NCBI GenBank assembly: GCA_017995495.1 | Contig: JAGOIS010000102.1 | Coordinates: 1 to 5,780, forward strand | Reading direction: 5' to 3' | Length of the DNA stretch: 5,780 nucleotides | Origin: Candidatus Cloacimonadota bacterium | GTDB taxonomy: Bacteria > Cloacimonadota > Cloacimonadia > Cloacimonadales > Cloacimonadaceae | Shown: positions 1 through 5,255 of the stretch, one piece after another | How the letters are laid out: each line of letters begins with the position of its first letter | How positions within the stretch are numbered: position 1 is the first letter of the stretch | Position numbers and translations under genes: made by a program | Notes under the pieces: model-generated | The model's database searches: none | Seen by the model: only the letters and a program-made list of their open reading frames with translations | Told to the model about the DNA's origin: nothing

Positions 1-434
1 ACAGCGACGAAGCAGACTCCCGCTACCAATCCGACATCACCCTCGACGAACTGCGACTTTTGACCCAGCGCAACTTTTCCACCAGCAGCATTGGCACCCT
101 CAACCTGAGCGGATATCTGGAACAGGGAGCCAAACAGGCCGGCGAGGAGGGCTACCGGCTGCGGGGGATCGGACTGGAGCCCGGTTACCGTGGCGTCTGG
201 GGCAAAAAAGCCCGCGTGAACGGCTCCTTCGGTCTCCGCTTCAATCAGCGTGAAGGCAGCGACTTCCTCACCTTCCTGCCGGAAAAACGGGCTGGCTTGC
301 TGCTCAATTGGGCCGTTTCCGCGGTTTACCGCCTGAACAGCTTCAGCTCAGCCACCTGCGAATACAGCGGCACGGCCTATCCGGACCAGGATGTGAAACA
401 CTCGCTCAAGCTGGAGTTCAAGGCCGAGCTTTGA
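1..434 (+). CDS. C-terminal part of a possible outer-membrane/surface beta-strand protein (5' end outside window)
   Basis: The reading frame is open from the left edge (first full codon at position 3) to the TGA at 432-434, giving 143 visible residues. The TTG at position 60 is an internal codon, because the frame continues upstream without a stop. The visible part has no obvious transmembrane helix. It shows alternating polar and hydrophobic stretches such as KARVNGSFGLRFNQ, LLLNWAVSAVYRLN and the ending HSLKLEFKAEL, which resemble amphipathic beta-strands of an outer-membrane barrel. The last residue is leucine, not the aromatic residue usual for BAM substrates, so the barrel assignment is tentative. 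I do not recognise a named family. It ends 16 bases before the TSUP transporter on the same strand, so the two may be co-transcribed. That this is a real coding end is fairly secure; the function is not. Confidence 0.65.
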   Translation, partial: SDEADSRYQSDITLDELRLLTQRNFSTSSIGTLNLSGYLEQGAKQAGEEGYRLRGIGLEPGYRGVWGKKARVNGSFGLRFNQREGSDFLTFLPEKRAGLLLNWAVSAVYRLNSFSSATCEYSGTAYPDQDVKHSLKLEFKAEL

Positions 435-450
435 CCCCCGGGGATGCATC

Positions 451-1233
451 ATGAACGGAATCATCTCCCTCACACCGCTTGATTACGCGATCGTGCTGCC
501 CTTCATTTTCCTGGCGGGACTGGTGGATTCCATCGCCGGCGGCGGAGGCCTGATCTCGCTTCCGGCCTATGTGGCGGCTGGTTTGCCCATGCACGCGGCG
601 CTGGCCACGAACAAATTTTCCTCCGCCTGCGGGACCATTTTCAGCACCGCCAGATATCTCCACGCCAAAGTGATCGACCTTCCCGTGAGTTTGGTGAGCG
701 CGGCGTTGGCCTTGGTGGGATCGTATCTGGGCACCCGCGCCGTGCTGCTGCTCTCCGGCGATTTCCTGCGCTGGCTGCTGCTGGTGGTGATCCCCGTGAT
801 CGCGGTGCTCACCCTCATCCGCAGGAATTTTGGCCACAGCGACCGCTCGCATGAGATCAGGCTGGGGATCAGGCTCCTGCTGGGAGGCCTGGCCGGGCTG
901 CTGATCGGATTTTGGGACGGCTTTTTCGGGCCGGGGACAGGCACCTTCCTGATCCTGGTTTACGCGCTCCTGATGCACTACGATTTTGTGGTGGCCAACG
1001 GCAACACCAAGGTTGTGAACCTCGCTTCCAATCTGGCCGCGCTCACCGCTTTCCTGATCGCCGGAAAGGTCTGTTTTCCCTTGGCCATCCCCGCCGCCGC
1101 CTGTGGGATCGCCGGCAACCTGATCGGCTCCAAACTGGTTGTGCGCAAAGGCAACAAGCTCATCAAGCCCATCTTTGTCCTCGCGCTGTTGCTGCTCCTT
1201 GGCCGGGTCGCCTGGGACCTCTTCAAACGCTGA
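451..1233 (+). CDS. TSUP (TauE/SafE) family membrane transporter, YfcA-like
   Basis: This 260-residue protein is almost entirely hydrophobic, with about eight predicted membrane segments arranged as two similar halves, as is usual for the TSUP family. The first half carries DSIAGGGGLISLP (26-38) followed by ATNKFSSACGT (52-62). The second half carries the matching GFWDGFFGPGTGTF (153-166) and NGNTKVVNLASN (about 183-194). These glycine-rich repeat motifs are characteristic of YfcA/TauE/SafE proteins. Members move sulfur-containing anions or other organic anions across the inner membrane; the substrate of this one cannot be read from sequence. Length and both ends look complete. The ATG at 451 follows a weak purine-rich site (GGGGA, 439-443 region) 16 bases after the upstream stop. 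The gene is visibly GC-rich (about 60-70% in single lines I counted), more so than parts of the arsenic block. It converges on acr3 and has no evident functional link to it. Confidence 0.92.
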   Translation: MNGIISLTPLDYAIVLPFIFLAGLVDSIAGGGGLISLPAYVAAGLPMHAALATNKFSSACGTIFSTARYLHAKVIDLPVSLVSAALALVGSYLGTRAVLLLSGDFLRWLLLVVIPVIAVLTLIRRNFGHSDRSHEIRLGIRLLLGGLAGLLIGFWDGFFGPGTGTFLILVYALLMHYDFVVANGNTKVVNLASNLAALTAFLIAGKVCFPLAIPAAACGIAGNLIGSKLVVRKGNKLIKPIFVLALLLLLGRVAWDLFKR

Positions 1234-1380
1234 CCCAGTATAAACCCTCACCGCAAACGTCAAATTTCATCACCAAACCTTCAAATGACCAAGTCCGATG
1301 TTAGTTACGGCAGCAGGGGAAAAGTGAGAGATATTCGTTAGCGTTGATCACCAGCTCGCTCATGACGCCTCAATCCGATA
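1234..1380. other. Convergent intergenic gap; no strong terminator seen
   Basis: This 147-base stretch lies between the TGA of the TSUP gene (+ strand) and the TAG of acr3 (minus strand). Both transcription units must end here, but I see no GC-rich hairpin followed by a T-run on either strand. The best stem is only AGCG/CGCT around 1339-1360, with a long loop. It is richer in A+T than the flanking genes. It holds one 20-codon minus-strand ORF (1301-1363), described separately under findings. It marks the left boundary of the arsenic/thiol gene block. Confidence 0.5.
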
Positions 1381-2445
1381 CTACACCTTGTTTTCTCCGG
1401 TAAACCAGTGCGTAGTTCTATTGGCTATTTTTACCAAAGTAAGCATTACCGGAACTTCCACCAAAACTCCCACCACCGTGGCCATCGCCACAGGCGATTT
1501 GGTGCCAAACAGCGATATTGCCACCGCCACGGACAGTTCAAAGAAGTTCGAAGCGCCGATCATTCCGGCGGGAGCGGCAATGCTGTGGACAAGTTTCAGC
1601 TTTCTGGCGGCCAGATAGGCAATGAAGAAGATTAGGAAGGTTTGCAGGGTGAGGGGAACCGCGATCAGCAGGATGTGCAGGGGATTGGCGAGGATTACCT
1701 TGCCCTGGAAGGCGAAGATGATCACCAGGATGAGCAGCAGGCCGATGATGGTTACATTGCCGAACTTGGGGATGAAGCTTCGGTTGAAGAAATCCTCCCC
1801 CCTGCGTTTGATCACCCGGCTTCGCGTGAACACGCCACCCGCCAGCGGGATCACCACAAACAGCAACACCGAGAGCAGCAGGGTATCCCAGGGAACCTTA
1901 ATGCCGCCGATCCCCAATAAAAAAGCCACTATCGGAGTGAATAAGACCAGGATGATCAGATCGTTGGTGGCCACTTGCACCACTGTGTAGGCGGGATTTC
2001 CCCTGGTGAGATGGCTCCACACGAAGACCATCGCCGTGCAGGGGGCGGCGCCCAGCAGGATAGCCCCGGCCAGATAATCCTTTGCCAAAGCTGTGGGGAT
2101 AAGGGTTTTGAACACCACGAAGAAAAAGAACCAGGCGATGGCGTACATGGTGAAGGGCTTGATCAGCCAGTTGGTTACCCAGGTTACATAGAGCCCCCTG
2201 GGGTTTCTGCCCACGTTTTTGATGCTGGCGAAATCCACTTTCATCATCATGGGGTAGATCATCAGCCAGATCAGGATGGCGATCGGCAGAGACACCCGAG
2301 CATATTCGAACTTCCCCAGGAAGGACGGGATACCAGGCAGATATTTCCCGATCAGGATCCCTGCCGCCATACAGAGTATGACCCACAGGGTCAGGTACTT
2401 CTCAAAGAAGCCGATGCCAACAGCCGGCGATTGTTCCTTGGTCAT
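1381..2445 (-). CDS. acr3: Arsenite efflux transporter Acr3 (ArsB/ACR3, BASS superfamily)
   Basis: Acr3 is an inner-membrane As(III) exporter that runs on the proton motive force. This 354-residue protein has about ten hydrophobic segments and the usual family length. The two residues known to be essential in Acr3 are both present: a cysteine in the fourth membrane segment (C136 in LLGAAPCTAMVFVWS) and a glutamate in the ninth (E303 in GASNFFELSVA). Their spacing of 167 residues matches C138/E305 of the Alkaliphilus metalliredigens protein as I remember it. I chose the ATG at 2443-2445 over the in-frame GTG at 2467-2469, because AGGAG lies 5 bases before this ATG and the GTG would start inside the tail of the preceding gene's leader. 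It is the last gene of the arsR unit, 24 bases after the CMD-family gene. No frameshift or missing residue is seen. Confidence 0.96.
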   Translation of the reverse strand: MTKEQSPAVGIGFFEKYLTLWVILCMAAGILIGKYLPGIPSFLGKFEYARVSLPIAILIWLMIYPMMMKVDFASIKNVGRNPRGLYVTWVTNWLIKPFTMYAIAWFFFFVVFKTLIPTALAKDYLAGAILLGAAPCTAMVFVWSHLTRGNPAYTVVQVATNDLIILVLFTPIVAFLLGIGGIKVPWDTLLLSVLLFVVIPLAGGVFTRSRVIKRRGEDFFNRSFIPKFGNVTIIGLLLILVIIFAFQGKVILANPLHILLIAVPLTLQTFLIFFIAYLAARKLKLVHSIAAPAGMIGASNFFELSVAVAISLFGTKSPVAMATVVGVLVEVPVMLTLVKIANRTTHWFTGENKV

Positions 2446-2450
2446 TTTAA

Positions 2451-2455
2451 CTCCT
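2451..2455 (-). promoter_or_regulatory. Ribosome binding site that fixes the acr3 start
   Basis: AGGAG on the minus strand lies 5 bases upstream of the ATG at 2445. It lies downstream of the alternative GTG at 2469, so initiation at the ATG is favoured and the protein is 354, not 362, residues long. Confidence 0.8.
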
Positions 2456-2469
2456 ATCTGCTTATTCAC

Positions 2470-2775
2470 TCAGGAACAACAGGGGGAATCGTCTTTGGGT
2501 GCACTGTCGCCACTATCGTGGTTGCATATACACCCGGGATCATTACAAACATCTGCTTCTTTACCATTCAAAATATCCAATGATGTAGCGCGAACCATCT
2601 CAGCGGGTACTTTTTTTATTGCTTCGGCAATTTTGATGGCCAAGAGAATTTGCTCATCACCAAGCCCGGCTTCTCTGGCTGCCTGGATGTGAAATTCCAC
2701 GCAGGGGACACAATTACTGGCTATGGCTGCGCCAATGGCAACCAACTCTCTTTCCCTGGCATTCAATTTTCCCAT
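2470..2775 (-). CDS. Carboxymuconolactone decarboxylase (CMD)/AhpD-like protein with cysteine-rich tail
   Basis: This 101-residue cytoplasmic protein begins with a short CMD/AhpD-type core: LNARERELVAIG (4-15), then the redox motif C22-V-P-C25 followed by H29. This is the CxxCxxxH arrangement of AhpD, whose cysteines form a reactive disulfide. The helical core runs to about residue 70. The remaining 30 residues are unlike AhpD: C77, C82, C84 and a vicinal pair C99-C100 sit in an acidic, presumably disordered tail. Vicinal and closely spaced cysteines are the usual ligands of trivalent arsenic, so the tail may bind As(III) or exchange it with the pumps; this is inference. The gene sits between the ArsP-like permease (28-base gap) and acr3 (24-base gap) and has an AGGAG site 7 bases before its ATG. 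CMD proteins are often seen in ars operons. A role in peroxide or organoarsenical redox chemistry is the alternative. Confidence 0.88.
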   Translation of the reverse strand: MGKLNARERELVAIGAAIASNCVPCVEFHIQAAREAGLGDEQILLAIKIAEAIKKVPAEMVRATSLDILNGKEADVCNDPGCICNHDSGDSAPKDDSPCCS

Positions 2776-2803
2776 TTGTGATCTCCTGATTTGTATTCAG
2801 TCT

Positions 2804-3697
2804 CTACATAAGTGCATTAAAAGCAAAACCTGAGATGACAGCAGTAAAGAACACAGCTGCCACTATTGCTGCTACAGTCTTCTTTTTGAAGATGCTTGCC
2901 AACATGGTCATCTCCGGGATCGCCATGCCAGCACCGCCGATGATTAGCGCAATGACGGCTCCGATGCTCATACCCTTGGCCATTAAAGCCAAACCAATCG
3001 GAATGGCAGTTTCGGTCCTAATGTACATGGGGATTCCGATGATCGCGGCGATGGGAATTGCCAGTGGGCTTTTCCCACCGGCGTATTTCAGAACGAAATC
3101 CTGGGGTAGGTAACCGTAGATCAACGAACCGATTCCCACACCGATCAAGAGGAAGGCCAGCACTGCCTTATAGTCGCCCCAGGCTTTGATGAAAGATTGC
3201 TTCAGCTTGGCTGGAAAAGTTTTGGGGGCTTCCCCCTCCCAGGCCCCGCAACAACTGGAGGCTGAAAGTTGTATCACCTGGGTTGCGCCACCAACCCGGC
3301 CCAGAACAACACCAAACAGGATCGACAGGCCAAAGACCAAGATAAAATAAGCTATGCAGGCTTTCACTCCAACCAATGCGATCAACATGCCCAGAATGAT
3401 AGGGTTCAGGAGCGGCGAGGCAATAATAAAAGACATCACCGCCCCGAAAGTCACGCCCGCGTCCAAAAACCCCTTGGCCATGGGAACGGTGGAGCAGGCG
3501 CAAAATGGCGTTATTGAACCAGCCACAGCACCCATTACATTGCCCCAAATACCTCGTCCAGACATCCATCTCTGAATCTTTTCCTGGGGGATATACATCA
3601 GCATTAGTGCTACCAAGGTGCTGATTCCGATAAACAAGGCCGTCAATTCGATGGTTATGGTCAGAAAATACTTGAGCGTCAAGGCGAGGGTGTTCAT
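2804..3697 (-). CDS. ArsP-type permease (UPF0718/DUF318 family), putative organoarsenical or arsenic efflux
   Basis: This 297-residue polytopic membrane protein has about eight hydrophobic segments in two halves. The family signature TPFCACSTVP (63-72) with C66 and C68 is clear, followed by SPLLNP (94-99); the second half carries GIPMYIRTETAIP. The same CxC-containing motif (TPFCxCS) is found in ArsP, which exports trivalent organoarsenicals such as methylarsenite. Other family members are only known as permeases near ars or thiol-redox genes, so the substrate is not certain. A central loop holds a vicinal C149-C150 pair, which could bind a metalloid. The ATG overlaps the arsR stop in an ATGA arrangement and has only a weak AGG site, which suggests translational coupling to arsR. 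The GC content is lower than that of acr3 (single lines near 43-55%). Confidence 0.9.
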   Translation of the reverse strand: MNTLALTLKYFLTITIELTALFIGISTLVALMLMYIPQEKIQRWMSGRGIWGNVMGAVAGSITPFCACSTVPMAKGFLDAGVTFGAVMSFIIASPLLNPIILGMLIALVGVKACIAYFILVFGLSILFGVVLGRVGGATQVIQLSASSCCGAWEGEAPKTFPAKLKQSFIKAWGDYKAVLAFLLIGVGIGSLIYGYLPQDFVLKYAGGKSPLAIPIAAIIGIPMYIRTETAIPIGLALMAKGMSIGAVIALIIGGAGMAIPEMTMLASIFKKKTVAAIVAAVFFTAVISGFAFNALM

Positions 3698-4014
3698 TCT
3701 GAGCCTGCCTTTTTAGCCTCATGGCAGATGCATCCGTCCTTGGGCTTCGTGAGTATATCGATCGTCATGTGAAGGTAATCGATCCTGGCTTGGTTGATCG
3801 TGTAATACATCCAGGTGGCATCTTTTCTTCCGGAGACCAGGTTGCACTCCAGCAGAACCTTCATGTGGTGGGAAAGGGTGGATTGTGAGATTGTCAGGCC
3901 TTCCAGGATATCACAGGCACACAGCTCCCCGCAGGATAGCATGTCCAGAATCTGCATGCGGGTGGGGTCGCTCAGCGCTTTGAACAGCTGCGTTTCGGTC
4001 TTGAGGTTGGTCAT
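3694..4014 (-). CDS. arsR: ArsR family As(III)-responsive transcriptional repressor
   Basis: This 106-residue ArsR/SmtB winged-helix repressor is of typical length. The line ALSDPTRMQILDML (13-26) is the conserved N-terminal helix. The metalloid-sensing motif ELCACDIL (30-37) has C32 and C34, at the same positions as the As(III) ligands of the E. coli plasmid ArsR (ELCVCDL). The recognition helix is about ISQSTLSHHMKVL (42-54), and the wing includes the GRKDATWMYY region. A second CxC pair, C95 and C97, is in the C-terminal tail and might add a ligand. As(III) binding should release it from DNA and so switch on the unit. It is the first gene of arsR-permease-CMD-acr3, with AGGAG 7 bases before its ATG. 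It probably controls its own promoter through the palindromes at 4055-4093. Confidence 0.96.
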   Translation of the reverse strand: MTNLKTETQLFKALSDPTRMQILDMLSCGELCACDILEGLTISQSTLSHHMKVLLECNLVSGRKDATWMYYTINQARIDYLHMTIDILTKPKDGCICHEAKKAGSE

Positions 4015-4045
4015 GGGTTGACTCCTAATGATGATTTCTGGAAGT

Positions 4046-4074
4046 CAATGATCCGACATATCGATATCTGTCAA
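4046..4074 (-). promoter_or_regulatory. Candidate promoter of the arsR-permease-CMD-acr3 unit
   Basis: A perfect TTGACA (-35-like) lies at 4074-4069 on the minus strand. A spacer of 16-17 bases leads to ATCATT or TCATTG around 4052-4046, a poor -10 match. The start of arsR is about 32 bases further on. The spacer is almost filled by the palindrome at 4058-4067, as expected for a repressor that blocks RNA polymerase. The -35 is convincing; the -10 is weak, so a different promoter (for example at the AT-rich TATAAAT around 4078-4086) is possible. Confidence 0.45.
4055..4072. promoter_or_regulatory. Putative ArsR operator 1 (ATATCGATAT palindrome)
   Basis: The perfect 10-base palindrome ATATCGATAT (4058-4067) is flanked by GAC on one side and, two bases out, GTC on the other. 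It lies between the TTGACA box and the arsR ribosome binding site. AT-rich inverted repeats of this sort are typical ArsR/SmtB-family sites. The assignment rests on position and symmetry only. Confidence 0.55.
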
Positions 4075-4083
4075 TATTTATAT

Positions 4084-4093
4084 TTATCGATAT
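4084..4093. promoter_or_regulatory. Putative ArsR operator 2 (second copy of the palindrome core)
   Basis: TTATCGATAT matches operator 1 in 9 of 10 bases and contains the perfect 8-base palindrome TATCGATA (4085-4092). The centres of the two copies are 26 bases apart, about two and a half helical turns. It lies upstream of the TTGACA box as seen from arsR, in very AT-rich sequence. Confidence 0.45.
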
Positions 4094-4139
4094 ATTGGCC
4101 GTGACCTGTTTACCAGTCGTTTCATTGCGATTGCCTCAG

Positions 4140-4577
4140 CTATTTCTGAATGGGTTTAATGATCCCGGCTTTCTCCGCCAGCATCTTTTCGATATCCGCC
4201 ATGGGATAGAATCCCTCGTGGCGGAAGAATTCTTTTCCGTCCTTATCCAGGAAGACCTGGGTGGGCATCACTCGGACGCCGTATTTCTGCCCGGCCTGAC
4301 GCTCTTTGTAGAGGTCGTAGAAGATAACTTTCACCAATCCTTGGTATGCGGCGGTGATCTCTTTCATGATCGGCTGCATCATCTTGCAGGGGATGCAGGT
4401 TGCGGCTCCCAATTCGATGAAAGTGACCAGGGGGGTGACGACGGCAGTGCTATCCGCGGCCACCACACTATCCGCGACAGCCGGGGAAGTTGCTGGATTG
4501 CCAGCCGGTTCTTCAGTTTTTGCCTGGCATGCGCTGAGCAGCAGCAGTGCCGTTAAGATAAGGATCAAGCGTTTCAT
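4140..4577 (-). CDS. Thioredoxin-fold lipoprotein, extracytoplasmic
   Basis: This 145-residue protein starts with a lipoprotein signal: KR, a leucine-rich stretch, and lipobox LSAC with C17 as the lipidated residue. A Pro/Ala/Ser/Asp/Val-rich linker (about 18-48) leads to a thioredoxin fold. The active site is ATCIPCK (C61 and C64), and the cis-proline is P105 in VMPTQVF. It should sit in the periplasm, anchored in a membrane, and act as a thiol-disulfide reductase or accept electrons from a membrane partner. The CcdA-like protein encoded at the right edge of the same gene run is an obvious candidate donor. I chose ATG 4575-4577, which has GAGG 6 bases upstream, over the GTG at 4587-4589 that overlaps the stop of the preceding gene. 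It is the last gene before the 125-base arsR promoter gap. The exact substrate is unknown. Confidence 0.9.
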   Translation of the reverse strand: MKRLILILTALLLLSACQAKTEEPAGNPATSPAVADSVVAADSTAVVTPLVTFIELGAATCIPCKMMQPIMKEITAAYQGLVKVIFYDLYKERQAGQKYGVRVMPTQVFLDKDGKEFFRHEGFYPMADIEKMLAEKAGIIKPIQK

Positions 4578-4585
4578 TTGCTTCC

Positions 4586-5005
4586 TCACAAGCCTTTGTC
4601 CGTCAGTTTGTCCAGCAGGGCAGGGATCAGTTCGGGATCGAAGTCGAAGGTGCCTTCTTTGCGGACGCCCAGTTGGGTGACAATCACGTGGTCAAAATCG
4701 GTGATGCCCTTCTTCTGGAACATCTTTTTGAGGCAGGCCACCTTACAGCCGTCGATCAGCAGGTCTTTGCGGCCGCTTTCGGTAACAGTGCCTCCGCAGC
4801 CGCAATCCCCAGCGCCGATGCAGGTGGAACAGCCCATTTCATAGCGGTTTGCCAGATGCAGGGCTTTGGTCAGTTCAAAGGAAATGACGCCCACATTGCT
4901 GGCCCCGGCGCAAGCGTAAACCTTGGTGGGAGCTTCGTTATGCACACAATTATCGGGGCTGTCTGAACCGCAGTTGCAGGAGCAGCCGCATTCATTCTCA
5001 GCCAT
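4586..5005 (-). CDS. DGC-domain putative zinc/metalloid-binding protein, ArsF-like
   Basis: This 139-residue soluble protein belongs to the DGC-domain (putative zinc-binding) family, named for its Asp-Gly-Cys motif, here DGCKVAC (85-91, C87 and C91). The domain starts with ACAGASNVG (31-39, C32) and has a middle cysteine cluster, GCSTCIGAGDCGCGG (58-72, C59, C62, C68, C70). An N-terminal extension adds C6, C8, C10, C12 and C20, so 12 cysteines lie in the first 91 residues. This suggests binding of zinc, As(III) or another soft metal. From memory, a protein of this type is part of the arsEFG organoarsenical resistance set; its biochemical role is not established to my knowledge. It starts one base after the stop of the 79-residue thioredoxin gene and is followed closely by the lipoprotein gene, so all three are surely co-transcribed. 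Confidence 0.88.
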   Translation of the reverse strand: MAENECGCSCNCGSDSPDNCVHNEAPTKVYACAGASNVGVISFELTKALHLANRYEMGCSTCIGAGDCGCGGTVTESGRKDLLIDGCKVACLKKMFQKKGITDFDHVIVTQLGVRKEGTFDFDPELIPALLDKLTDKGL

Positions 5006-5006
5006 T

Positions 5007-5246
5007 TCAGGATCCCTCGTTGATGTGCTTGCGGATATCTTCGCTGGAGAGAATCTTCCCGCTGGAGATCACTTTCCCATCGATCACCAAAGCCGGGGTC
5101 ATCATCACGCCGTAATCCATGATCTTGTCCAGATCGGTCACTTTTTCCACGGTTGCCTCGATCCCCGCGGCTTTGACAGCTTCCAGGGCGTTGGCTTCCA
5201 GTTTTTTACATTTAGGGCAACCCGTGCCCAGAATTTTGATAAGCAT
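5007..5246 (-). CDS. Small thioredoxin-fold redox-active disulfide protein (TM0996/MTH895-like), ArsE-like
   Basis: This 79-residue protein is a complete minimal thioredoxin/glutaredoxin-like fold of the Thioredoxin_3 type. It starts with MLIKILGTGCPKCKKLE, with active-site C10 and C13. The cis-proline is P51 in VMMTPALVIDG, and the chain ends in a helix. No signal peptide is present, so it acts in the cytoplasm. Such proteins often accompany UPF0718 permeases, CcdA-like proteins and ars genes, and may reduce or shuttle a thiol-bound metalloid. Its ATG has a strong AAGGAG site that overlaps the stop codon of the upstream CcdA-like gene (stop TAA at 5256-5258, start at 5246). This implies tight co-translation. 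The family call is firm; the partner and the arsenic role are inferred from the neighbourhood. Confidence 0.93.
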   Translation of the reverse strand: MLIKILGTGCPKCKKLEANALEAVKAAGIEATVEKVTDLDKIMDYGVMMTPALVIDGKVISSGKILSSEDIRKHINEGS

Positions 5247-5255
5247 TTTTGCTCC

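Noticed and set aside
418..1263. 281-codon minus-strand ORF across the TSUP gene
   Set aside because: It is the antisense shadow of a well-supported transporter; its product is a low-complexity Gln/Gly/His/Asp-rich chain with no recognisable domain, as expected from the reverse of a GC-rich membrane protein gene.
1234..1380. Rho-independent terminator between the convergent units
   Set aside because: No stem longer than about 4 base pairs with a short loop and following T-run was found on either strand.
2443..2469. GTG start at 2467-2469 for acr3
   Set aside because: AGGAG lies between this GTG and the ATG at 2443-2445, at the right distance for the ATG only.
1975..2583. 202-codon plus-strand ORF opposite acr3 and the CMD gene
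   Set aside because: It spans the reverse of two real genes, is rich in His/Gly/Gln without any domain, and has no good ribosome binding site.
3168..3722. 184-codon minus-strand ORF overlapping arsR and the permease
   Set aside because: It is a shifted frame on the same strand as the permease, which is intact and has clear family motifs.
3755..3762. ATATCGAT inside arsR and TCGATATC at 4189-4196 inside the lipoprotein gene as extra operators
   Set aside because: Each is only a partial match to the ATATCGATAT core, lies within coding sequence and has no promoter-like box beside it.
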